DNA from: JBHOQX01 sp042408595
GTDB taxonomy: Bacteria; Chloroflexota; Chloroflexia; Chloroflexales; Roseiflexaceae
Direction: 5' to 3'
DNA length: 19,277 nt
Assembly (NCBI GenBank): GCA_042408595.1
Contig: JBHOQX010000089.1
Coordinates: forward strand, 1 to 19,277
This document shows, in pieces, positions 7,537 through 14,041 of this stretch. Position 1 is the stretch's first letter, and every line of letters starts with the position of its first letter. The notes beneath the pieces were generated by a model. It saw only the letters and a program-made list of their open reading frames with translations, was not told the origin of the DNA and did no database searches. A program made the position numbers and the translations under genes.

Positions 7537-8099
7537 TGCTTGCCCTCGCGCCGCAGCCGACACACGGCTTCAGGCAACGCCGCGCCAAGCTGTTCAAGCT
7601 GGCATCGAACCTGGTGGGCCAGCGCGCTATCCGGGTGCAGGAACAGGTGCGGGGCCAATGGCGCGCTTGCCGCTACGGGCAGCACCCACGCGCCCTGCGC
7701 CCAGCCTATCTGCTGAAGCGCCTGGAGCGCTCCGGTTGCAGATGGTCCCTCAGCAACCGCCAGCACGCCAATCAGCTTGCCGCGCAGGATATCCGGGCTG
7801 AGCCATTCAAGCGCGTTTTTCAGCACCGCCGAGAGCGTGCCGCAGTACTCGGGCGAAGCGAGCAGGAGCGCATCGGCGCGTCGCGCGCGTTCGCGCAGAT
7901 CGAGCACTTCGGGCGGGTAGGCGGCGGGCGGGCGACCATCGCAGAGCGGAAGCCGCAGCGCCGCGCCGGCAAGCAACCCGGTCGCCGCGCCCGCACGCTG
8001 CGCGGCGGCAAGCGCAATCTTCAGCGCGCGATGCGTATAGGAGCCTTCTCGCAGGCTGCCGCAGAGGCCAAGCACATCAGGGATATCAACGGCTGTCAC
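7533..8099 (-). CDS. NADPH-dependent FMN reductase-like flavoprotein
   Basis: The 188-residue protein has the flavodoxin-like fold of the FMN_red family: the phosphate-binding loop GSLREGSYTHRAL (14-26) and the flavin-ring loop SPEYCGTLSAVLKNALEWL (82-100). The usual PEYNG reads PEYCG, putting a Cys near the flavin. The start is GTG at 8099, overlapping the preceding stop as GTGA. Such enzymes supply reduced flavin or reduce quinones, chromate or ferric chelates. No McbC/SagB-type azoline dehydrogenase is present, so this may be the only redox enzyme of the pathway. A role in reductive release of metal is another possibility. Confidence 0.85.
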   Translation of the reverse strand: MTAVDIPDVLGLCGSLREGSYTHRALKIALAAAQRAGAATGLLAGAALRLPLCDGRPPAAYPPEVLDLRERARRADALLLASPEYCGTLSAVLKNALEWLSPDILRGKLIGVLAVAEGPSATGALQALQQIGWAQGAWVLPVAASAPLAPHLFLHPDSALAHQVRCQLEQLGAALPEAVCRLRREGKQ

Positions 8100-8965
8100 G
8101 ATCCCTGGTCCGTTTCACGCATAAGCCCGGTCGGGATAGGTAGGACCGGGTGGCGCCGCCATGTCCCGCTTGCCGGCTCAAACGCCAACTGGAAGCCAGC
8201 GCTCGCTGGCTGCTCGGCGCGCAGAAATGCCAGAACATCCGCGACAAGTGCTCCGGCAAGCAGCGCGCAGCCGCCGGTATCTGGCCAGCGCACCGGCACG
8301 ACACGGTCGCTCGACTCCAGGTAGCGCCAGCTCGCCGAGAGTTCATCGGGGAACGCGGCCGCGGCCAGGCGCCGGGCACGTAGATCGGCATAGCCGGCGG
8401 TGCGGCCGGGAATGAACATCGGCCCCAGATAGAAGTGCGTGCCTTCGGCGTGCAGGGTGTGCCACGAGACGGCTTCGCTGCGGCACCATGCGTCAAGTGC
8501 CTGCCAGCGGCGATCGGGGAGCCAGCCGGCGCACGACAGCAGCACGGTCGGCGCGACAGTTGGCTGAGCGTCATCGGCCAGACGTCTCACGTTCACCTGC
8601 GCGGCATCCAGCAGGCGTACCACCTGCTCGGCCAGCGGATTCCAACCCGCGACAAACACGGTAGCGTTGGCATCTACTCGCCGATCATCGCTGTTGGCGT
8701 GCTCCAACAAGCCCTGGCGACCAAACTGCTCAAGCAGATCGCTCAGTACGTCTGTCGCGCCGTCCAGCAGCATTGCGGGCGCAACCTGCCCGTCAAGCGC
8801 TGGCAGGAGCGCCTCGATCTGCTCGGGCGCAACCCGCAGGCGAATAAACTGCTCGTCAGGGGTTGCGATGCGCCACCCGCTATCAGGCGCGCGGTAGAGA
8901 TGGAAGCCGTACCGCAGGCGAATCGGAGCCACAGCGGTTGACCAGGGCTGTGTTTCTTTGATCAT
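8096..8965 (-). CDS. RRE/E1-like (Ocin-ThiF-like) precursor-binding protein
   Basis: The 289-residue protein resembles the leader-peptide-binding E1-like partners of azoline-forming YcaO enzymes. Residues about 15-90 look like a PqqD/RRE-type winged helix (FHLYRAPDSGWRIATPDEQF). The rest is E1/ThiF-like, with the family segment GPMFIPGRTAGYADLRAR (181-198). The two zinc-binding cysteines usual in this segment (C-Y-x-C) are Gly-Tyr-Ala-Asp here, and the ATP loop is degenerate (VAGWNPLAEQ), so it should be a docking scaffold, not an adenylating enzyme. The ATG at 8965 fits homology but lacks a Shine-Dalgarno; an in-frame ATG at 9013 has GGAGG one base away, too close to be ideal. It follows the precursor gene by 73 nt. 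Confidence 0.72.
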   Translation of the reverse strand: MIKETQPWSTAVAPIRLRYGFHLYRAPDSGWRIATPDEQFIRLRVAPEQIEALLPALDGQVAPAMLLDGATDVLSDLLEQFGRQGLLEHANSDDRRVDANATVFVAGWNPLAEQVVRLLDAAQVNVRRLADDAQPTVAPTVLLSCAGWLPDRRWQALDAWCRSEAVSWHTLHAEGTHFYLGPMFIPGRTAGYADLRARRLAAAAFPDELSASWRYLESSDRVVPVRWPDTGGCALLAGALVADVLAFLRAEQPASAGFQLAFEPASGTWRRHPVLPIPTGLMRETDQGS

Positions 8966-8984
8966 GAGAGTGGTTGTATATTTG

Positions 8985-9012
8985 TGGAGCGGACGATGTG
9001 CCGCCCGCTCCA
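8985..9012 (-). promoter_or_regulatory. Intercistronic hairpin between precursor and E1-like gene
   Basis: An 8-bp perfect stem pairs 8985-8992 with 9005-9012 around a 12-nt loop (TGGAGCGG and CCGCTCCA on the plus strand). No U-run follows on the transcribed strand, so it is not a simple terminator. RiPP operons often place a partial terminator or processing site here to give more precursor than enzyme transcript. Confidence 0.5.
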
Positions 9013-9038
9013 TGCCTCCGTTAGAAAAACAAGCGAAC

Positions 9039-9182
9039 CTACTCGGCCTCAATCTCCTCGGCCTCGTTCTCCTCGGACTCTACCTCCCACGCGAACGGGT
9101 TCTGGACCAGCGCGTGATTGTGGTTGCAGGGCGCGATAGCGGCGGCGTTCTCGGTCAGCATCTCGAAGATGTTCTCGTCCAT
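9039..9182 (-). CDS. Candidate RiPP precursor peptide, 47 residues
   Basis: This short gene opens the biosynthetic operon. The peptide starts MDENIFEMLTENAAAI, continues APCNHNHALVQNPFAW and ends in a Glu-rich tail (9 Glu in residues 33-47). It has 13 acidic residues, no Lys or Arg, one Cys (19), one Ser and one Thr. The amphipathic acidic start fits a leader that docks to the RRE-containing neighbour, and Cys19 is the obvious heterocyclisation site. The Glu-rich tail could be a follower, as in bottromycin. A GGAG lies 11 nt before the ATG at 9182, somewhat far. Position, size, composition and the lack of other functions support the call; I recognise no known precursor family. Confidence 0.75.
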   Translation of the reverse strand: MDENIFEMLTENAAAIAPCNHNHALVQNPFAWEVESEENEAEEIEAE

Positions 9183-9212
9183 AGTGTGTTCCACTCCATA
9201 TTGTTACACTAT
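9181..9212 (-). promoter_or_regulatory. Hairpin covering the precursor start codon
   Basis: ATAGTGT (9181-9187) and ACACTAT (9206-9212) are perfect 7-nt inverted repeats 18 nt apart. In the transcript of the precursor gene the stem takes in the first two bases of the AUG, and the GGAG Shine-Dalgarno lies in the loop. It could limit translation until opened, or be a DNA operator. Confidence 0.45.
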
Positions 9213-9220
9213 GCATATAC

Positions 9221-9242
9221 GTACGACGGCACATCGCCGTAC
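9221..9242. promoter_or_regulatory. Imperfect 22-bp palindrome in the divergent intergenic region
   Basis: GTACG at one end pairs with CGTAC at the other, one mismatch follows, then CGG pairs with TCG including a G-T pair, leaving a 4-nt centre. It lies about 40-60 nt upstream of the precursor ATG, so it can act as a 5'-UTR hairpin or a protein-binding site. Confidence 0.4.
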
Positions 9243-9244
9243 CG

Positions 9245-9296
9245 TTGTCTATTGTATAAGCGATAGCTGTAAACATGCCGTCTTGTTTCATACAGC
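9245..9296 (+). promoter_or_regulatory. Possible promoter of the transport operon with overlapping dyad
   Basis: TTGTCT (9245-9250), a 17-nt spacer and TGTAAA (9268-9273) give a four-of-six match at each box, pointing at the ABC genes. The inverted repeat GCTGTA (9266-9271) / TACAGC (9291-9296) covers the -10 box and presumed start point, where a repressor would act. The distance to the ATG at 9406 leaves a leader of more than 100 nt. Confidence 0.35.
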
Positions 9297-9324
9297 GTGC
9301 GTGTGTGATTGAGCACAGCGGCCG

Positions 9325-9340
9325 TGTACGATTTGATACA
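9325..9340. promoter_or_regulatory. CRP/NtcA-geometry palindrome
   Basis: TGTACGATTTGATACA has perfect TGTA/TACA arms around 8 bases, the geometry of CRP-family sites and of the GTA-N8-TAC NtcA box. A second symmetric motif, TGTG-N6-CACA, lies nearby (9304-9317). Since the cluster encodes a CRP-family regulator, this is a candidate target site between the two operons. Confidence 0.4.
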
Positions 9341-9405
9341 ACATCCTGAGATAGAGCGCAGTATGATGGTGGCGCAAATGTCATTACGCAAGGGGACTAC
9401 GCGCC

Positions 9406-11136
9406 ATGATGCTGCATCGACGACTGCTTGCCCTGGCAAACGGGGTGCGCGGCCATGTCACGCTCATGATCGCGCTTGGTCTGGCCATTGCAGGCACATA
9501 TGTGGGCCAGGGCCTGCTCACTGCCCAGGTCGTCGCCCAGATCTTCAACGGAGCGGCCTGGCCGACGATTATCCCCTGGCTTAGCTGGATCCTAGCGCTG
9601 ATTGTTGCGCGCATGGGGCTGCTCTGGCTGCGCGAGGTGGGCGCGACGGCAACCGCGGCAGCCGTCAAGCAGCGCTTGCGGCGTCGCCTGTATGCACATC
9701 TGCTCGCGCTTGGCCCAGGCTATCTCGAACGCACCACCACCGGGGGTGTGCGCTCCGCGCTAGTCGACGGCGTTGAGGCTCTTGAGGGGTATCTTGGCTA
9801 CTATGTACCGCAGGCCTTTGTGGCCCTTGCGACACCCCTCCTTATCCTTGGCGCGCTGGTCACGATCGACCCGCTGATCGGCGGCGTAACGCTAGTGTGT
9901 GCGCTGCTCGTTCCGGCGATCCCCCAGCTCTGGGATAAGCTGCTGGGCGCATATGGCGCCAGCCACTGGCAGGCTTACTCCGATCTCGGCGTCCAGTTTC
10001 TGGATAGTATGCAAGGTATGACAACCCTCAAAGCCTTCAACGCCAGCACACGCCGCGGGCACGAGCTTCGCGAGGCGGCGCTGCGGCTGTATCGGGCCAC
10101 TCTGGCGCAGCTTGCCATCTCCATGGTTCGCTCCGGCGTGGTGGGGCTGGCGATAGGCGTCGGGTCGGCTCTGGCGATTGGGATTGGCGCGCTGCGTCTT
10201 GCGGGCGGGCAGCTGAGCGCAATTGAGGTGCTGATCATTCTGTTTCTTGTCGGCGAGTGCTTCCGCCCGCTGATCGACCTGGATGCCTACTGGCATCAGG
10301 GCTATATGGGGGTCTCGGCGTCGACGGCGATCTTCAGCCTGCTCGACGCGCGGCCCGAGGTGCGCGAGCCGGAGCGACCTGTTCCGGCAACGTGCTCGAT
10401 CCGCCCCACGATCACTTTCTCGCATGTGTCGTTTGCCTACCTCGACGGCGAGCGGCCAGCGCTGGCGGATGTCTCGTTCACTATCCACCCTGGCGAGACG
10501 GTGGCGCTGGTCGGGCGTAGCGGCGCGGGCAAATCGACTGTCACATCGTTGCTGCTGCGCTTCTTCGATCCGCAGCAGGGCCAGGTGCTGCTGGACGGGC
10601 GGCCGCTGGGCGAGTACAACCTGGCGACGCTACGTGGGATGTTCGCGATCGTGAGCCAGGACACCTACCTATTTCACGGAACAGTCGCCGAGAATCTGCG
10701 GCTCGGCAAACCAGACGCAACGCAAGCGGAGCTGGAAGCGGCGGCGCGCGCAGCGAACGCCCACGGCTTTATTCAGGCCTTGCCACACGGCTATGCGACC
10801 GTGGTGGGCGAGCGGGGGATGAAGCTTTCGGGCGGCGAGCGCCAGCGCATTGCGATCGCCCGCGCGCTGCTCAAAGACGCGCCGATTCTGATCCTCGATG
10901 AAGCGACTTCCAGCGTTGACGCGACCAACGAGGCGGCGATTCAGGAGGCGCTGGAGCGGCTGGCGGCGGAGCGCACAACGCTGGTGATCGCGCATCGGCT
11001 GTCGACGGTGGTCAACGCCGACCGGATTATTGTGCTGGATGAAGGGCGCGTGATCGAGACCGGGGGCCACCACGAGCTCCTCGAACAGGGCGGCGCTTAC
11101 ACGCGCTTGATCAACGCGCAACAGATGGCGGTATGA
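9406..11136 (+). CDS. ABC half-transporter, CydD/YbtP-type (permease fused to ATPase)
   Basis: The 576-residue protein has an N-terminal six-helix exporter-fold domain (to about 310) and a C-terminal ATPase. Walker A is GRSGAGKST (370-378), the Q-loop VSQDTYLF, the signature LSGGERQR (474-481), Walker B ILILDE (Asp498, Glu499) and the switch His530, so the site is complete. The transmembrane part (LVDGVEALEGYLGYYVPQ, AYSDLGVQFLDSMQGMTTLK) is like CydD and the siderophore transporters YbtP and IrtA. AAGGGG precedes the ATG by 11 nt. It pairs with the next gene as a heterodimer. The exporter fold does not settle direction: YbtPQ and IrtAB import metal-siderophores, CydDC exports thiols. Confidence 0.9.
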   Translation: MMLHRRLLALANGVRGHVTLMIALGLAIAGTYVGQGLLTAQVVAQIFNGAAWPTIIPWLSWILALIVARMGLLWLREVGATATAAAVKQRLRRRLYAHLLALGPGYLERTTTGGVRSALVDGVEALEGYLGYYVPQAFVALATPLLILGALVTIDPLIGGVTLVCALLVPAIPQLWDKLLGAYGASHWQAYSDLGVQFLDSMQGMTTLKAFNASTRRGHELREAALRLYRATLAQLAISMVRSGVVGLAIGVGSALAIGIGALRLAGGQLSAIEVLIILFLVGECFRPLIDLDAYWHQGYMGVSASTAIFSLLDARPEVREPERPVPATCSIRPTITFSHVSFAYLDGERPALADVSFTIHPGETVALVGRSGAGKSTVTSLLLRFFDPQQGQVLLDGRPLGEYNLATLRGMFAIVSQDTYLFHGTVAENLRLGKPDATQAELEAAARAANAHGFIQALPHGYATVVGERGMKLSGGERQRIAIARALLKDAPILILDEATSSVDATNEAAIQEALERLAAERTTLVIAHRLSTVVNADRIIVLDEGRVIETGGHHELLEQGGAYTRLINAQQMAV

Positions 11137-12941
11137 AAACAACCGGCTGGAGCTTACCGGCGCGGCCGTACCCGGCGCGCCAGGACACAGGGCGTCGCAA
11201 AGCCGCCTTCTTACAGCTGCTGGCGATTCTGCGCCCGCACTACTGGCTGATGGCGCTGACAATTGCCGCGGGCGTGCTCAAACATGGCGCGACGATCGGC
11301 GGCGCGGCGCTGGGCGCCTATACCGTGGCGCTGGCGATCAGCGGCGTGGGGGCCGCGCAGCTTGTGCCATATGTCGTCGGGCTTGGCGCGCTGGTGCTGC
11401 TGCGTGCGCTGATGACCTGGATCGAGATGTGGCTGGCGCACGATCTGGCCTACCGGGTGCTGGCCGAGCTGCGCGTGTGGATGTACTGGGCGCTGGATCG
11501 GCTGGCACCGGGCTACCTGCTCGACCGGCGCTCCGGCGATCTGGCCTCGGCCGCGATGACCGACGTCGAGACGATCGAGTGGTTCTACGCGCACACCGCC
11601 GGCACGATCATCGTCGCCGCGGTCGTGGTATGCGGCACGCTGGCGGCGCTGGGCGCGCTGCACTGGCTGCTGCCGCTGGCGCTGCTGCCGGGGGTGATTC
11701 TTGTCGGCACGGTCCCGTTCTGGCTAAGCCGGCGTGCGGCCCATCACGGGCAGGGGCTGCGGGCACAGCTCGGCGACATCAACGCCGAGATGGTCGATAG
11801 CGTGCAGGGCCTGCGTGAAATCGTCGCGTTTGGCCATGGGCCGGCGCGGCTCGATCTGATCAGCCGGCAGAGCGACGCGCTGGTGCGTGCCCAGCTGGCC
11901 CATGGGGCGCGGGCCGGGTTCGAGGGCGCCATTATCGCGGGGCTGGTGGCGCTTGGCACGCTTGGCGTTTTGACGCTGGCGGCCTGGCTGGTGACCACTG
12001 GCATGCTGACAGTGATCTTCTTTCCGGTCAGCGTGGTGCTAGCCGCCAACGCGTTCGGGCCAATCGTCGAAGTCACCAACGTCGCCCGGCACCTGAACGT
12101 CACCTTTGCCTCGGCGAAGCGAGTGTTCACCGTGATCGAAGCGCCTGCGCCAGTGATCGACCGCGTGACGCAGCCGCCGCATACGCCGCCCGTGGCGCAT
12201 GTGCGCTTCGAGCAGGTGTCGTTTCGCTACCAGGCGACGCTGCCCACCGTGCTGTGCTCCGTCAGCTTCGAGATTGTCCCCGGCAAGACAGTGGCCCTAG
12301 TCGGACACTCGGGTGCTGGCAAATCGACCTGCGCGCACCTGTTGATGCGATTCTGGGATGTCAGCAGCGGCGCGGTGTCGATTGGCGGCATAGATATCCG
12401 CGACTTGCCACAGGCGACGCTGCGCGAGCTAATCGCCATGGTGCCCCAGGACATCTACCTCTTCAACTGGTCAATCCGCGACAATATCCGTCTGAGCCGC
12501 CCAACTGCGACCGATGAAGAGGTCGAGCGAGCCGCTCACGATGCGCTGGCGCACGAGTTTATCACGATCCTGCCGCAGGGGTATGACACGCGGGTCGGCG
12601 AGCGCGGCGCCCATCTCTCGGGCGGACAGCGCCAGCGGATCGCGATCGCCCGCGCCTTGCTCAAAAACGCGCCCATCCTAGTGATGGACGAGGCGGTCGC
12701 AAACCTAGACGCTGAAAACGAGCAGGCGCTGCAGGCAGCCCTGAATCGCCTACGCCAGGGGCGAACCACGCTGGTGATCGCGCATCGCCTTTCGACGATC
12801 CGCAGCGCCGATCAGATCGTGGTGCTGGAGCGCGGCCAAGTTGCCGAGGTTGGCACACACGCGGAGTTGCTGGCGCGCGCGGGCGTCTACGCGCGCCTGA
12901 TCGCCTCGCAGCGCAACGGCGTCCTGCCAGTCACGGAATAA
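11133..12941 (+). CDS. ABC half-transporter, CydC/YbtQ-type (permease fused to ATPase)
   Basis: The 602-residue partner of the preceding gene starts inside its stop codon (ATGA overlap). A hydrophilic stretch of about 25 residues precedes the six-helix domain. The ATPase has Walker A GHSGAGKST (391-399), Q-loop VPQDIYLF, signature LSGGQRQR (495-502), Walker B ILVMDE (Asp519, Glu520) and switch His551. After Walker B the sequence reads AVANLDAEN, unlike the usual ATSALD. Both halves of the heterodimer keep a catalytic Glu, so both composite sites may hydrolyse ATP. Linked translation and position before FecBCDE argue for a role in metallophore or peptide traffic. Confidence 0.9.
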   Translation: MKTTGWSLPARPYPARQDTGRRKAAFLQLLAILRPHYWLMALTIAAGVLKHGATIGGAALGAYTVALAISGVGAAQLVPYVVGLGALVLLRALMTWIEMWLAHDLAYRVLAELRVWMYWALDRLAPGYLLDRRSGDLASAAMTDVETIEWFYAHTAGTIIVAAVVVCGTLAALGALHWLLPLALLPGVILVGTVPFWLSRRAAHHGQGLRAQLGDINAEMVDSVQGLREIVAFGHGPARLDLISRQSDALVRAQLAHGARAGFEGAIIAGLVALGTLGVLTLAAWLVTTGMLTVIFFPVSVVLAANAFGPIVEVTNVARHLNVTFASAKRVFTVIEAPAPVIDRVTQPPHTPPVAHVRFEQVSFRYQATLPTVLCSVSFEIVPGKTVALVGHSGAGKSTCAHLLMRFWDVSSGAVSIGGIDIRDLPQATLRELIAMVPQDIYLFNWSIRDNIRLSRPTATDEEVERAAHDALAHEFITILPQGYDTRVGERGAHLSGGQRQRIAIARALLKNAPILVMDEAVANLDAENEQALQAALNRLRQGRTTLVIAHRLSTIRSADQIVVLERGQVAEVGTHAELLARAGVYARLIASQRNGVLPVTE

Positions 12942-12960
12942 GGTTCTGCTCAGTCGTTGA

Positions 12961-12967
12961 AAAGGAG
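12961..12967 (+). promoter_or_regulatory. Ribosome binding site deciding a GTG start
   Basis: AAAGGAG lies 6 nt before the GTG at 12974 and fixes it as the start of the binding-protein gene. The short 32-nt gap after the ABC genes has no terminator, so the genes are probably cotranscribed. Confidence 0.8.
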
Positions 12968-12973
12968 TGACAC

Positions 12974-14041
12974 GTGTTACAAGTCGTTCGATTGATCGGG
13001 CTGCTGAGTATCATGATCGCGGTGGCGGCGTGCGGCGCGGCGCCAACCCCGGCTCCAGCGTCCGCCCCGACCCAACCCGCGCCCACAGATTCCCCAGCGG
13101 TTGTACCAACGCCAAGCGCAGCGCCAACCCCGGCCGCGACTGCCGCCGCAGCAAAAGCCACTGACCTTGCATTCACCGATGCCACTAGCACGACGGTCAC
13201 CCTCGCGAACGCGCCCGAGCGGATCGTATGTCTGACCGAGATCTGCGTCGACATCCTGGCCGACCTGGGGCTGGAGCCGGTGGCCGTCACACCTGATGGT
13301 GTCGCGCCGCTGCCAGAGTACTTTGGCGAGAAAGCCACGTCATTCAGCATCATCGGCGGCTCCTTCTTCGAGCCAAGCCTGGAGGATATCGCTAGAGCCA
13401 AGCCAGATCTGGTGATTGGCCTGGGCGGCGTGCATGAGGCGCTGCGCGACGGCCTGAAGTCGATTGCGCCGCTCTACATCATGAGCCCGCGCACCTACAA
13501 TGACTCGATCGCCTACCTGAAGGACATCGGTCGCCTGACCGGGCGCGCGGCCCAGGCCGACGCCGCCGCGCAGACGTTTCTCAAACGACTGGAAACATAC
13601 AAAACCAAGGCACCGAAAGACAAGACCGTACTGGTGATGTGGGGGTCGGATGTCAACTTTGGCATCGACACGGCTGGCTCGCTGGTCGGCGCGCTCCTGA
13701 GCGAGCTTGTAAGGTATCCTTGGCCGGCTCCGCCCGCTGGGACCGAGGGGCATGCAAGCGGGGGCATCCAGTTCTCGCTGGAAAAGGTGCTTGAGCAGAA
13801 TCCCGATGTTCTGTTTGTCGAAACATACGGCTTTGGCCCCACACCGCCCGTGCCGCTCTCGGAGCAGCTCGCCGCTAACCCGCTCTGGAAAGAGATCAAA
13901 GCGGTGCAGCGCGGGCAGGTCCACGAGGTGAGCTTCGCCGTCTGGGGAACCGGGCGCGGCCTGCGCTCGCTTACGCTCGTGCTCGACGAGGCGATGACCA
14001 AGACCTACCCACAGGTCTTCCCACAGCCGCTGCCGTCATGA
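12974..14041 (+). CDS. FecB/BtuF-type substrate-binding lipoprotein
   Basis: The 355-residue protein begins with a lipoprotein signal peptide ending VAAC (Cys20), followed by a Pro/Ala/Thr linker to about residue 62 that would tether it to the membrane surface. The rest is a class III periplasmic-binding-protein (TroA/FecB) fold: APERIVCLTEICVDILADLG, then KPDLVIGLGG and QNPDVLFVETYGFG. This family binds ferric siderophores, heme or cobalamin and delivers them to FecCD permeases. The ligand cannot be named from the sequence. The start is GTG. Its stop overlaps the start of the next gene (ATGA). A surface-anchored binding protein fits a monoderm cell envelope. Confidence 0.9.
   Translation: MLQVVRLIGLLSIMIAVAACGAAPTPAPASAPTQPAPTDSPAVVPTPSAAPTPAATAAAAKATDLAFTDATSTTVTLANAPERIVCLTEICVDILADLGLEPVAVTPDGVAPLPEYFGEKATSFSIIGGSFFEPSLEDIARAKPDLVIGLGGVHEALRDGLKSIAPLYIMSPRTYNDSIAYLKDIGRLTGRAAQADAAAQTFLKRLETYKTKAPKDKTVLVMWGSDVNFGIDTAGSLVGALLSELVRYPWPAPPAGTEGHASGGIQFSLEKVLEQNPDVLFVETYGFGPTPPVPLSEQLAANPLWKEIKAVQRGQVHEVSFAVWGTGRGLRSLTLVLDEAMTKTYPQVFPQPLPS

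Noticed and set aside
7191..8324. Long plus-strand open frame of 377 codons
   Set aside because: Antisense to the hydrolase, flavoprotein and E1-like genes, all of which have clear family motifs; shadow frame.
8985..9012. Intercistronic stem as a rho-independent terminator
   Set aside because: No U-run follows the stem on the transcribed strand.
593..9182. Cluster identified as bottromycin
   Set aside because: Two YcaOs, an MFS exporter and an alpha/beta hydrolase recall it, but the precursor lacks the GPVVVFDC core, there are no radical SAM methyltransferases or amidohydrolase, and an E1-like docking protein is present.
9183..9405. Fur or DtxR/IdeR box in the divergent region
   Set aside because: I looked for GATAATGATTATC-like and TTAGGTTAGGCTAACC-like sequences and saw no convincing match; a matrix scan could still find a weak one.
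9892..10488. Minus-strand frame of 198 codons inside the first ABC gene
   Set aside because: Antisense to conserved transporter sequence, with no motif of its own.
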